Notes: a model not told the origin generated them from the letters alone. A stretch of 20,510 nt of DNA from Paulinella micropora (GCA_019918135.1 WBZZ01000487.1:30001-50510), one strand, 5' to 3'; shown: positions 1-8,790, numbered from the stretch's first letter. Program-made: numbers and translations.

Positions 1-274
1 ACGGTGTTCCACTCCATGTCATCCAGCTATTTACCACATTTTTTACGCAGCCAAGCCACACACCTCTTGCCACAGTAAAAAGTAATACATTGCAGACCCA
101 AAAAAATCGGCAGCAAAGAACAAAGAACAACCACTCCCCTACTTTCAATCGCGACACAGTTTGGCTGAGAGCTATGCTGCGCAACCCCCCCCCCCCCCCC
201 CCTCTAGCACTAGCCTCTTATGCAGGGCCCATAAGCCTTCCGACCGCGCCTTCAGTACTCTGCTTCTTACTTCA
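1..274. other. left edge, no gene seen
   Basis: No convincing coding stretch was found. The region holds an 18-base C run at about 185-202. Open frames over it are short and run through the homopolymer. It may be downstream or intronic sequence of the minus-strand exon-like piece that starts at 275. Confidence 0.4.
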
Positions 275-506
275 TCAGTGAATGTGTCCTGGAGCACCTT
301 CTACTCCCCGGGCATCTCTGTGCTCCTCCCGAAACATCGAGCGTTCGGCCCGAGTCTTATCCTCATCTACAACCTGCCAACCACCATAACCCATGATGTG
401 TGTGTATGGCTTGTCCACCCACAGCCTCCCCATCTGACTCTCGTGTTTAGGCACTACCACAGCACATGGTCCTGCCTCGCCCGCATCGACGAGGGACAAG
501 AAACCA
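275..506 (-). CDS. candidate exon, unknown protein
   Basis: This is a minus-strand open stretch that reads like protein, with VDKPYTHIMGYGGWQVVDED and later RAERSMFREEHRDARG. Upstream is a plausible acceptor, CTGATATAACAG|TGG, whose exon would begin at 506. The frame stops with TGA at 275-277, though GT donors (for example GTAGAAG) occur before that. It lies just downstream of the last exon assigned to gene A on the same strand, so it could be a further exon of A or the start of another gene. I do not recognise the family. There is no ATG at the start of the block, which favours an internal exon. Confidence 0.35.
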
Positions 507-581
507 CTGTTATATCAGTCTGCAGTCGCAGTCTCTTTCCTGCCTGGACTGGATGCTGTTTTGCCCACAACTTCGCTATCT

Positions 582-671
582 TCACTTCTTCTTCTTCTCC
601 TCCTCCTCCGTGCTAGCATCCTTCTTCGCTGGGGGCTGCTGCTTTCTCCCAGCCTTCTTCGCTGAAGCCTC
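582..671 (-). CDS. gene A exon 6 (last), Lys/Glu-rich tail
   Basis: This is the proposed last exon of gene A. It starts in phase 0 after the 61-nt microsatellite intron, reads EASAKKAGRKQQPPAKK, runs into a Glu block then a Lys block, and stops with TGA at 582-584. Such a basic and acidic low-complexity tail suits a nuclear or chromatin-associated protein, but that is inference. A second frame over the triplet repeat continues as SEDSEVVGKTASSPGRKE, so a length change in the GAG/AAG repeat could move the true end further left, possibly joining the exon-like piece at 275-506. Codons here favour G or C in third position, as in the other exons. Confidence 0.5.
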   Translation of the reverse strand, partial: EASAKKAGRKQQPPAKKDASTEEEEKKKK

Positions 672-732
672 CTTACATACATACATACATACATACGTAC
701 GTACGTAGGTACATACATACATACATACATAC
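672..732 (-). other. gene A intron 5, made of GTAT repeats
   Basis: This is a 61-nt proposed intron that is almost entirely (GTAT)n with a central (GTAC)n. It opens with GTATGT at 732, a classical 5' splice-site sequence, and ends GTAAG at 672. Both flanks are phase 0 and in a coding frame, reading NKAAN before and EASAKK after. Splicing removes the Tyr/Val/Cys/Met repeat translation that would otherwise sit inside a Lys/Ala-rich tail. There is no long pyrimidine tract before the acceptor, which lowers certainty. A length-variable in-frame microsatellite insertion is the alternative. Confidence 0.5.
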
Positions 733-1032
733 GTTGGCAGCCTTGTTCGAGACCGTCCTCGCTTTGCTGGCAGCCTTGTTCGAGCCCATGCGTTTTTTTG
801 CGCTTTGCCTTTGCCACCGTTTGCATGTACTTCTCCAACCTGTCCTGCCATTTGTTAACCGAGCCTCTCAGGGATCGGAACCTGGTGTACATGATCACCA
901 GGAACATGTTGAAGTCGCACTTCATTATGTTCCGCTGGTAGCAATGGAAAATTTCTGCAAACTTCTTGGCTGCCGCTTCGATGTACGCGAACTCATCGGG
1001 GTTTTTGATGCAATCCATCCAGTCCTCCCAAG
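733..1032 (-). CDS. gene A exon 5
   Basis: The exon begins after a strong acceptor (TTATTTGTTTGCAG|CT) and reads WEDWMDCIKNPDEFAYIE, then a helical, aromatic and basic segment including FRSLRGSVNKWQDRLEKYM. It turns Lys/Ala-rich near its end. The starting phase (two bases, then TGG) fits the proposed exon 4 donor. Within a run of seven A (plus-strand T at 793-799) the best frame shifts by one base, from VAKAKRKK to RMGSNKAASKARTVSNKAAN. The unshifted frame is also open (LEQGCQQSEDGLEQGC) and would end after splicing as GFSEEGWEK. The DNA has two copies of a 16-base unit, GGCAGCCTTGTTCGAG on the plus strand, at 735-750 and 770-785. No family recognised. Confidence 0.6.
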
Positions 1033-1069
1033 CTGCAAACAAATAATGTTGAATAACTTGTGAATGCAT

Positions 1070-1280
1070 GCATTGAGATTTCAATGCATCCCTGCATTGA
1101 AATTGCAATGCATGCATTGAAATCACTTTTTCAGCTTTCAATGCATGCATTGAAATTCCAATGCAGGATGCATTGAAAATTTCAATGCATTGAATGCTGA
1201 AAAGTGATTTCAATGCATGCATTGAAATTTCAATGCAGGAGGCATTCAAATTTCAATGTATGCATTGAAAGCTGAAATAA
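1070..1280. repeat. palindromic satellite in gene A intron 4
   Basis: This is an array of the 22-bp palindrome whose arm is ATTTCAATGCA and whose other arm is the exact reverse complement, TGCATTGAAAT. Copies are joined head to head with short variable spacers, some with AGG or TCC insertions and truncated arms. It fills most of the proposed 294-nt intron (1033-1326) between exons 4 and 5. Because every unit is its own reverse complement, either strand of a transcript could fold into serial hairpins. Confidence 0.85.
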
Positions 1281-1326
1281 GAGAGTTGTACTTTTGATGG
1301 CCGGGCAGTCATGCGGCCACGCCCAC

Positions 1327-1591
1327 AGCGGAGGCAACTAAGTAACTCGTTGTGGAACTTCTGCTCCTCCGATGCGCTTGTGATTGCGGGTGCGTGGGTT
1401 GGCACCTTCTTCTTAAATGCTTCCCGTTGGAAAACCTCACACTGCGGCAGCCCGTGTCGATACATGGAAGGCTGATCCACGTTGCAGACGATGACCAAAG
1501 AATCTTCTTTTGGATAGTCCCTGAGCCACGCATCCGCCTTCTTCAACATCGGTACGCTTCTTTGAGCTTCTCGAAGGTAATATGCCCCTTG
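1327..1591 (-). CDS. gene A exon 4
   Basis: This open block includes LKKADAWLRDYPKEDSL, VIVCNVDQPSMYRHGLPQC and SEEQKFHNELLSCLR. I start it after GGGGCAG at 1592, phase 0 with exon 3. I end it at GCT|GTGGGC (1327/1326), which gives phase 1 and joins as ELLSCLR-S-WEDWMDC to exon 5. An alternative upstream acceptor, TACTTTCGCAG at 1610, is stronger by sequence. It leads into another frame (RWGSKGHITFEKLKEAYR) that stops just before LKKADAW, and would need a one-base change to rejoin. Both readings look protein-like, so this 5' border is the weakest in the model. Function unknown; the Cys residues are scattered and form no clear zinc motif. Confidence 0.55.
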
Positions 1592-1824
1592 CTGCCCCAC
1601 CGAGAGTTACTGCGAAAGTACACACAAGAATGAGTGTGGCACTTACGCACTCACATATATACCCTTGCAAGAAAAGAAGAGCTAGCCAAGTATTGTGATG
1701 TGCACAGACACAATAAAAAGAACCAAGCAGATCATAAAACTTGGTTGCAGCAGCATGTGGCTTCATCATACAATTCGGGAGCGGCATGTGGCTTCAAGCA
1801 TCGATTCCTAACCGTTATATACAT

Positions 1825-2036
1825 AATTTCAATGTATGAATTGCAATTTCAATGCACTCTGCATTGAAATTTCAATGCATGCATTGAAAGCAAGACAGTC
1901 ATTTCAATGCATGCATTGAAATTTCCATGCATGCATTGAAATTAATGTAAAGCTTTCAATGCATGCATTGAAATTTCAATGCAAATTAATGTAAAGCTTT
2001 CAATGCATGCATTGAAATTTCAATGCATCATACATA
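1825..2036. repeat. palindromic satellite in gene A intron 3
   Basis: This is the same palindromic unit as at 1070-1280, with spacers such as TTAATGTAAAG between units. It lies within the proposed intron 1592-2248. The rest of that intron (1610-1824 and 2037-2242) is unique sequence in which I see no gene. A consensus-like donor CAC|GTAAGC on the minus strand lies near 2207-2212, but it follows an in-frame TAG at 2243-2245, so I used a weaker donor at 2248. Confidence 0.85.
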
Positions 2037-2248
2037 AACCTTGACCTTGTCGATGACATGCCACCCCAGGGACGCTCAGACATGAGGCACCGTAGCTTTG
2101 AGCCTGATGCCGCTATGGTCTCCACTATACACAGACAGGAATATAGCTTTGCGCGCATACAGACATGATTTTCATGCATACAAACGTAACACGCATAGAG
2201 CTGGGGCTGCTTACGTGCAAGTTCCTGCCCATCGGACCAGATCTAGAC

Positions 2249-2692
2249 ATCGGCGCCCCACTTTCTCTTGTGCACTGTCCAGGAGCCGTGTTGGTACTTG
2301 CGCCACTTCGCCATAACATCCTTTTTGTCTTCGTCACTAGTAACTTGCCTGTACTCCCTAGCAAGCCGAACCACTCTACTCCAATGTTCTTGAGGATTCG
2401 CCACCTTCGCTTCCCTTATAAAAGCACGCTTTGCATCGTCGAGGGTGTCCAGGAAAGGGTTGTCAAAGACTTGCTCCTCCGGTTCAGGGTCGTCATCCGG
2501 GTCCCTGCTCTCATCCTCGTCCTCGTCATCCTCCTCGCTGTCAGACATTTTCTCCCCGTCCGATTCCGAGCCAATTTGCCCAGCCTGAACCCGCAGCACT
2601 TTCATGCTTTCCTTCGTTTTAGCCAGCTTCGCTTCCAGCGCAGCCGCTCTCTCCCGCTCCCTGTTCATCCGCAACGTTGTCAATTCCGCGTA
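2249..2692 (-). CDS. gene A exon 3, coiled coil plus acidic region
   Basis: The first third is a charged helix, NRERERAAALEAKLAK, with heptad-like Leu and Ala spacing. The middle is very acidic (EEDDEDEDES, DPDDDPEPEE). The last third, from QVFDNPFLDTLDDAKRAFI to WRKYQHGSWTVHKRKW, looks globular and basic. I begin it at TGGAG|TAC (2692), which matches the phase 0 donor of exon 2. An in-frame ATG at 2696-2698 would instead allow a separate 151-residue single-exon gene ending at TAG 2243-2245. Either way the coding call is good; the junctions are less so. The acidic, coiled and basic mix suggests a nuclear scaffold or chaperone-like protein, by composition only. Confidence 0.65.
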
Positions 2693-2696
2693 CTCC

Positions 2697-3024
2697 ATGC
2701 AAGCATTGCAATTTCAATGCAACCTGCATTGAAATTTCAATGCATGCGCAAGACAGTCATTTCAATGCATGCATTGAAATTTCAATGCAGGATGCATTGA
2801 AATTTCTATGCATGTAATGAAATGACTTTACATAAATTTCAATGCATGCATTGAAATTTCAATGCATCATGCATTGAAATTTCAATGCATGCATTGAAAT
2901 TAATGTAAAGCTTTCAATGCATGCATTGAAATTTCAATGCATCATGCATTGAAATTTCAATGCATGCATTGAAATTAATGTAAAGTCATTTCAATGCATG
3001 TATTGAAATTTCAATGCAGGATGC
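2697..3024. repeat. palindromic satellite, intron 2, left block
   Basis: Dense array of the 22-bp palindrome with recurring spacers TCA/TGA and TTAATGTAAAG. It ends at a 90-bp unique island (3025-3113). Together with the block at 3114-3790 it occupies almost all of the proposed 1.2-kb intron 2 of gene A (2693-3906). Confidence 0.9.
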
Positions 3025-3113
3025 GTAATGTTTTGTCCGTATCAACTAGGTTTGTATACGAGAAAAAATTCAGGTTCAGGGATTTTGGAACCGGGCAGGA
3101 ATTCCTGCTCAGT
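3025..3113. other. unique island inside the satellite
   Basis: This is the only non-repetitive stretch inside the intron 2 array. It contains a 14-bp perfect palindrome, GCAGGAATTCCTGC, at 3095-3108. No coding potential was seen. It could be a small insertion or a remnant of the sequence that was there before the satellite spread. Confidence 0.6.
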
Positions 3114-3790
3114 GCGCGCATTGAAATTTCAATACATACATGACATTAATTTCAATGCATGCATTGAATTTTCCATGCATGATGCATTGGAATTTCAATG
3201 CACGCAACGAAATTCATGAAAAGCTTTCAATGCATGCATTGACATTTCAATGCATCATGCATTGAAATTTCAATGCATGCATTGAAATTAATGTAATGTC
3301 ATTTCAATGCATGTATTGAAATTTCAATGCAGGATGCATTGAAATTTCAACGCATGCATTGAAATGATTTTACATCATTTTCAATGCATGCATTGAAATT
3401 TCATTAATGCATCATGCATTGAAATTTCAATGCATGCATTGAAATTAATGTAAAGCTTTCAATGCATGCATTGAAATTTCAATGCATCATGCATTGAAAT
3501 TTCAATGCATACATTGAAATTAATGTAATGTCATTTCAATGCATGTATTGAAATTTCAATGCAGGGTGCATTGAAATTTCATCGCGTGCATTGAAATGAG
3601 TTTACATCATTTTCAACGCATGCATTGAAATTTCAATGCATCATGCATTGAAATTTTAATGCATGCATTGAAATTAATGTAAAGCTTTCAATGCATGCAT
3701 TGAAATTTCAATGCAGGATGCATTGAAATTTCAATCCATGCATTGAAATTAATGTAAAGTCATTTCAATACGTGCATTGAAAGCTCAAAA
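3114..3790. repeat. palindromic satellite with 232-bp higher-order unit
   Basis: The palindromes are organised in a larger period of about 232-233 bp. The marker TTTACATCATTTT begins at 3368 and 3601, and the marker TGTCATTTCAATGC begins at 3297 and 3529. Successive large units differ by a few substitutions. A short run of GTA/TAG triplets (3789-3813) follows. The array is inside proposed intron 2 of gene A. Confidence 0.9.
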
Positions 3791-3906
3791 GTAGTAAGTA
3801 GTAGTAGTAGTAGAGAACTTGTTTGGAAATGATTGTTATTCTAAAGTGTGCCCAAAACCTTCAACAACCGGTGCAGCGTTTCGAGGCACGCGGCTCGCTA
3901 GCGTAC

Positions 3907-4362
3907 CGTTATGTCGAGCGACTCCACCAGGTCCAGGCTGCTCTCACTGCCCTTCTTCGCCTCCTCGACTGCGACAACTCGAACACTTGCAGGAAGTGCC
4001 GCCCATGCCAGCTCAGCAGGAAAGTTGACAGTAGGAAGGTCGCCCAAGAGGGTTCCGGGCTCAGGAAGAAACTTGAAGCCCTTGCCCCAGTGTGCTTCGA
4101 TTTGGAACAGCTCCTGCCGCCGTGCTTCTTTCTCCACGTCAGTCTCCTTCTCCTCGTCCTCTTCCTTCTCCTCCCCCTGTACCTCATGCTCTGCCTGTTG
4201 CTCGGCTGCCTCTTCCTCTTCCTCTTCCTCTTCCTCTTCCTCGGCTGCCTCTTCCTCTTCCTCTGCCTCTTCCTCGGCGGCCTCATCCTCTTGCTCTGCC
4301 TCTTCCTTGCCCTCTTCTGTGGCTTCCTTGGCTTCCTCTTCCTGGGTGCCCGCGTCGGCTTC
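3907..4362 (-). CDS. gene A exon 2, long Glu-rich segment
   Basis: The exon starts after a textbook acceptor whose pyrimidine tract is a pure CT microsatellite (CTCTCTCAG|GAAGCC, border 4363/4362), in phase 0 with exon 1. The first 75 or so residues are mostly Glu and Ala with some Lys and Gln. A more ordered part follows, LFQIEAHWGKGFKFLP then LPTVNFPAELAWAALP. It ends DLVESLDIT before a donor ACG|GTACGC at 3907/3906, phase 0. Without splicing, the frame stops three codons on at 3898-3900. Acidic blocks of this kind are common in nucleolar and chromatin proteins, but no domain is recognisable. Triplet composition makes this segment prone to length change. Confidence 0.7.
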
Positions 4363-4400
<38 letters not shown>

Positions 4401-4401
4401 A
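4363..4401 (-). repeat. CT microsatellite acting as 3' splice tract
   Basis: On the minus strand this is an uninterrupted (CT)n of about 35 nt ending directly in CAG before exon 2 of gene A. It is both a microsatellite and a perfect polypyrimidine tract. On the plus strand it reads as GA repeats. Confidence 0.7.
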
Positions 4402-4409
4402 TGTTCACT

Positions 4410-4545
4410 GCATGCATTGAAAGCTGAAATGTATTTTCAATGCATGCATTGAAATGTCAATGCAAAGTGCATTGAAATTTCAATGCACTTTGCATTAAAT
4501 TCCAATGCACGTTGCATTGAAATTTCAATGCATGCATTGAAAATA
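4410..4545. repeat. palindromic satellite in gene A intron 1
   Basis: Same 22-bp palindrome and the same AAAGCTGAAA-type spacer as at 1070-1280. Several units have mutated arms (GTTGCATTG, CTTTGCATT). It lies immediately upstream, in gene sense, of the CT tract at exon 2. Confidence 0.85.
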
Positions 4546-4549
4546 CTTT

Positions 4550-4930
<381 letters not shown>

Positions 4931-4956
4931 TGGCGCTCGACACCAGGTTAATTAAC

Positions 4957-5064
4957 TTCCGCTGGCGTTTGCTTGCTGTCACCCTTCGTCCGCGCGTCCT
5001 GGATCCGGATTTTTTGCTCTCCCCTCTTGTCTTCTTCTTGTTGCTTTCTTTTTCGTGGCGGCAT
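4957..5064 (-). CDS. gene A exon 1, start codon and basic N-terminus
   Basis: The ATG is at 5062-5064 and the exon opens MPPRKRKQQEEDKRG. PPRKRK resembles a classical nuclear localisation signal. After 36 codons, ending KQTPAE, there is a GTTAAT donor (4957/4956) in phase 0. Without splicing the frame ends two codons later at TAA 4948-4950. Joining to exon 2 keeps the charged character (PAE-EADAGTQ). The full gene A model has six exons, 1663 nt, about 553 codons. It carries one base too many, which matches the single frame change in the A7 run of exon 5. No recognisable TATA box was identified upstream. Function unknown. Confidence 0.6.
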
Positions 5065-5276
5065 TATGTAGTTTCACACTTTATGCCAATGCTAGTGACA
5101 CCGTTGCAAAGGAAATATCGAATTCGCATTGGCAGCAGGTATGAAATTAAATGTTAAAAATTTCAAAGCGAGCAGGGTTGTTCTTGGAAAATTTTTGACT
5201 GGGGGCCACCAACGACCACAAAGCAAACAACAATCCCCCAAGCAAACAGCAATCACGACAGGTAAGCACTTAGCAA
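5065..5276. other. region upstream of gene A
   Basis: Unique sequence between the gene A start codon and the exon-like piece at 5277-5399. It should contain the gene A promoter if the model is right, but I see no clear core promoter element. On the plus strand a GGTAAGCA donor-like string occurs at about 5259-5266, downstream of a short Lys/Gln-rich frame that I did not accept as coding. Confidence 0.35.
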
Positions 5277-5399
5277 TCACGACAACGACAGCGATGCACG
5301 AGTGTTGGTCATGCAAGCAACGGGGTTGGTAACGGCTTTTGTGAAGTCAAAAGTGTCCAGCTCATCAGGCTTTTCGGAGGTTGCAAGTGTCCGGCCCAT
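5277..5399 (-). CDS. candidate short coding piece, 40 codons
   Basis: The ATG at 5397-5399 opens MGRTLATSEKPDELDTFDF, followed by TKAVTNPVACMTNTRASLSL and a TGA stop at 5277-5279. Residue mix and codon use look coding, but it is short and no acceptor was found upstream. It is on the same strand as gene A and 5' to it. It could be the end of another gene, a remnant, or chance. Confidence 0.3.
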   Translation of the reverse strand: MGRTLATSEKPDELDTFDFTKAVTNPVACMTNTRASLSLS

Positions 5400-5423
5400 C
5401 AAAAAACAGTCGTTGGGTCGGTC

Positions 5424-5820
5424 TTGTGTGTGTGTGTGTGTTTTTTTTTGGGGGGGGGGGGGGTTACATAAGTACATACATACATACATACATAAATACA
5501 TAAATACATACAAGCACACATACATACATACCAGCATACATGCATACATACATAAATACATACATACATATATATAAATACACACACACACACACCTATA
5601 TATATATATAAACATAAAAATAAATACAGGATACATACATACATACATACATAAATACATACAGACATGCATACATAAATACATGCATACATACATACAT
5701 ACATATAAATACATGCACCACACATATATATATACATATATACATATATGCATAAATACATAATTATAAATACAGTAATACATACATACATAGATACAGA
5801 CATACATACGTACATGCATA

Positions 5821-5860
<40 letters not shown>

Positions 5861-6273
5861 GCACACACACACACATACATGCATACATACAAGCATACAT
5901 GCATACATACATACATACATATATATATACATGCACACAACACACACACATATATATATAATTAAAACATAATTATAAATACATACATACATAAGTACAT
6001 ACATACATACATACATACATAAATACATACATACATACATATAAATACATACAGACATACATACAGACATGAATACATACAGACATACATATTACATAAA
6101 TACATGCATATGTATATATAAATACACACACACACACCACACACGCACACACACACACACGCACACACACACACACACATATATATGTATATATGTATAT
6201 ATACATAATTATAAATACAGGAATACATACATACATACATAAATACATACAGACATGCATACGTACATGCATA

Positions 6274-6308
<35 letters not shown>

Positions 6309-6540
6309 CACACACACACATACATACATACATGCATACATACATACATGCATACATACATACATACATACATATATATATATTTGTATATATATATATA
6401 CATGCACACACATATATATATATTATATATATACGTATATACATAAATACGTAATTATAAATACAGTAATATATACATACATACATACATACATAAATAC
6501 ATACAGACATACATACGTACATGCATACAAGGCAATATTC
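5424..6540. repeat. ACAT/CA/CT/TA microsatellite field
   Basis: This begins with GT repeats, nine T and about fourteen G, then a kilobase of (CATA)n interspersed with (TA)n, (CA)n and two (CT)n blocks. A module opening AATTATAAATACAG and ending CGTACATGCATACA recurs near 5760, 6204 and 6452, so the field grew partly by larger duplications. Open frames here translate as Tyr/Val/Cys/Met repeats and are not genes. Confidence 0.9.
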
Positions 6541-6997
6541 TAGGTGTGTAAAGACACGCCCTATTTTTTGTAACGTACTTTTTGCTACTTACACCGAGAT
6601 TGTTTGCGCGCGTAACGCTTCCTGAACTGGAAACAGATATTAAGTAAAAACATTTTTTTAAATAAAGACTCTATTTCGGCTGGAGAAGAGAAAAAGCCTA
6701 GCTTTTAATTGAGTTAGAAACTTCCTGGTCGCTGCTTTTTCCTGCTGGTCTGAGAGACATGTGTCGACGTGTCCGGGCAGTTAGCAACCTTCCGCCCCCC
6801 CCCCCCCTGGAACCTTGGTGTGTCCAATCAAATTAGAAGAAGAAGCGTCGTTCGAGTGATTTTGCCTTTTTTTTTTTGTTGTACGCCTAGCTGGCACTTT
6901 GGGAGCTGCTCTCGACCGCTAGGTTTTTTGCAGGCGGGGAGAAGGGCGTCGGGGGGGGGGGGGAGAAGGTGAGAATCGTTCTCTGGTTTTGTTTTTT
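6541..6997. other. spacer downstream of gene M, no gene seen
   Basis: Mostly unique sequence with a C run near 6796-6807, a G run near 6950-6961, and a plus-strand AATAAA near 6660 that has no assigned gene. It lies downstream of gene M. Open frames are short and cross homopolymers. Confidence 0.45.
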
Positions 6998-7003
6998 TTT
7001 ATT
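6998..7003 (-). terminator. AATAAA overlapping the gene M stop codon
   Basis: On the minus strand the last codons of gene M read GAT CAA TAA followed by A, so the stop codon lies inside an AATAAA hexamer and is followed by an A-rich tract. If used as a poly(A) signal, the 3' UTR would be only tens of bases long. Confidence 0.4.
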
Positions 7004-8281
7004 GATCCAGCCGGCGCCGTTTGTTGGTTGCAGCCTCGTCTCTCTTGAGCTCGCGGTCGATGACTTGCTCCCGCTTTTCCACCCTGAACACAAAGTCAGG
7101 GGTACTATCCACCGTATGACTCAGACACAAATAGAGGAGGTACCTTGGTTGCGATAGGCTGCGGCTCGCGCTTTGAGCTCGTGGCTCAGGGGGCGCAGCA
7201 GGCCCTTTAGAGAGGCCCGCTCGTTGCGTACTTTCTCGTACTCCTTGAATTCCTCTGACGGGTCGTAGTCTGCAAATTCGTCCTTGAACAAGGTGCTGCA
7301 TAAACACTCTTGGCCGCATCTCCAACAAGATTAACTCTAGCTGCTGCTTAGTAGGGCCGGCGCCCAAGGAACCCGTCGAATGGTCTGGCTGCGGGAGCGC
7401 GTCGATCACCACCAGTGTATCGCGGGCAACTACCCAGGCTTTATAAATTTGGCGCTGGGCCGCCGGACGGAACTGCCCCTGCGCGGCGGGCCCAGTAGTA
7501 TCGTTGACATGTTCAGAATCCGACGCGTCGGAATCCGACAACGCGTCGGGTACACGGAATAACTCAAGGAACTTCACACCTTTGCTCTCGTGCAGCGCAA
7601 CCAGAGAATTGAAAGACTGGATACGGGTGAAGCTGGATGGGGCTGGATGAACCAGTAGTGGCTGGCCTCCGTGACACCAGGACAGAACCTAACTCGTGCA
7701 GGCAAACTTTGTCGACCGTGCCGTTCTGGCCGAGGAGACGGGACACAAAGTCCGCTGGCGTCAGGCGAAGCTCCACCACCTGCGAAGGCTGAGATCGCCG
7801 ACTATTAACCCGCGCATGAGGGGCAATCCCTAGAGTTTGTCGAGGGCGCAGCACACAAGCCCTTCAAACGATGTTCCGCCTGGGCAAGTGCAAGCCCCTG
7901 CAGTGCCTCGGCCAGCCGAGCGGACGAAAGGTGCAGAAGCATTCCTTGTAACCAGCCGTAGCATAAAAGACTGGCACATGCAGCGGCTCGTCGCAAAGTG
8001 TAGAATCTTGGACCACAATCGCTTCGGCTTGTTTCCCGGCCCAAGCTCGCTCTGGAACTCGTCGAACCAGGCATGCGGTGATACTCGGTCTCCTCTTATT
8101 GGTTCGGCGCCCGCGTTCAGCACGACTTCAACGCAAGGCCCCGGTTGACACTCTTGAATTCAGGACCTCGCGCAGGCTTTGTAGCGACTTGATCTCCGTT
8201 GATCGCAAGCAAGGCGGGTTGCAGTGGGAGCAACGTCGAAATGCAGGGAGCCGTCGTTCATTGGGTTTCTTTTTTATTGTC
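6999..8281 (-). CDS. gene M, unknown protein, frame-hopping
   Basis: A coding region of about 1.28 kb whose first visible exon follows the acceptor TTTGCTAACAG (8281). Blocks in order include SLQSLREVLN; then WFDEFQSELGPGNKPKRLW; then LAEALQGLALAQAEHRLKGL; then VVELRLTPADFVSRLLGQNG; then VKFLELFRVPDALSDSD; then DEFADYDPSEEFKEYEKV; and finally VIDRELKRDEAATNKRRRLD and TAA. Each of the first five changes is plus one base in gene sense. GT..AG pairs of the right phase exist at each, for example TTAG|GTTCTG..GGAG|GCC, which joins HELG to QPLLVHPAP. The last change is probably an intron with a GTACCT donor at 7143. No upstream first exon was identified. The basic C-terminus suggests a nuclear protein, by composition only. 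Decayed gene or base errors are possible. Confidence 0.5.
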
Positions 8282-8399
8282 CTGTTAGCAAACGCAAAGC
8301 AATCTTTTGGTATGTGTTTGTATAGTTGCGTGAATGGGTGGCTTAGTGTCAATGTGCGATTTTTGTGTAAAGGTGTGAATTTGTGTGTGAGTTTGTGTG

Positions 8400-8790
8400 A
8401 ATGTGTGTGTAAGATCTTTTTATGTCGCACACACATTCACACAACTTTATGTAAATACTCAGAAAGACACACACATACAGTTAGACAGTGACATACACAC
8501 ACACACATGACTTTCTGTTTGTTCACGCACAAACTGACGACTTTCTGTTCACTCACAAAAACACATACACACACAACTTTCTGTGCACACACACACACAC
8601 ACACACCTGAATTTCTGTTCACACACAAACAGACGACTTTCTGTGCACACACAAACACAAACATACACACACACATGAATTTCTGTTCACGCGCATACAC
8701 ACGACTTTCTGTTCACTCACAAGAACACAATACACACACAACTTTTTGTGCACACACACACACACAGACAACTTTTTGCACACGCACACA
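8400..8790. repeat. CA-rich minisatellite with ACTTTCTGT core
   Basis: About eight degenerate units share ACTTTCTGTTCAC or ACTTTTTGTGCAC, separated by variable CA repeats. It lies in the spacer upstream of gene M. In gene M sense each core reads GTGCACAG|AAAGT, resembling a 3' splice site. Confidence 0.75.

Noticed and set aside
1070..4545. CRISPR-like array or bacterial repeats
   Set aside because: The repeats are perfect palindromes without unique spacers of constant length, there is no cas-like gene, and the context is eukaryotic.
5129..5332. Plus-strand Lys/Gln-rich frame upstream of gene A
   Set aside because: Short, composition biased, and without clear splice or start support beyond one donor-like string.
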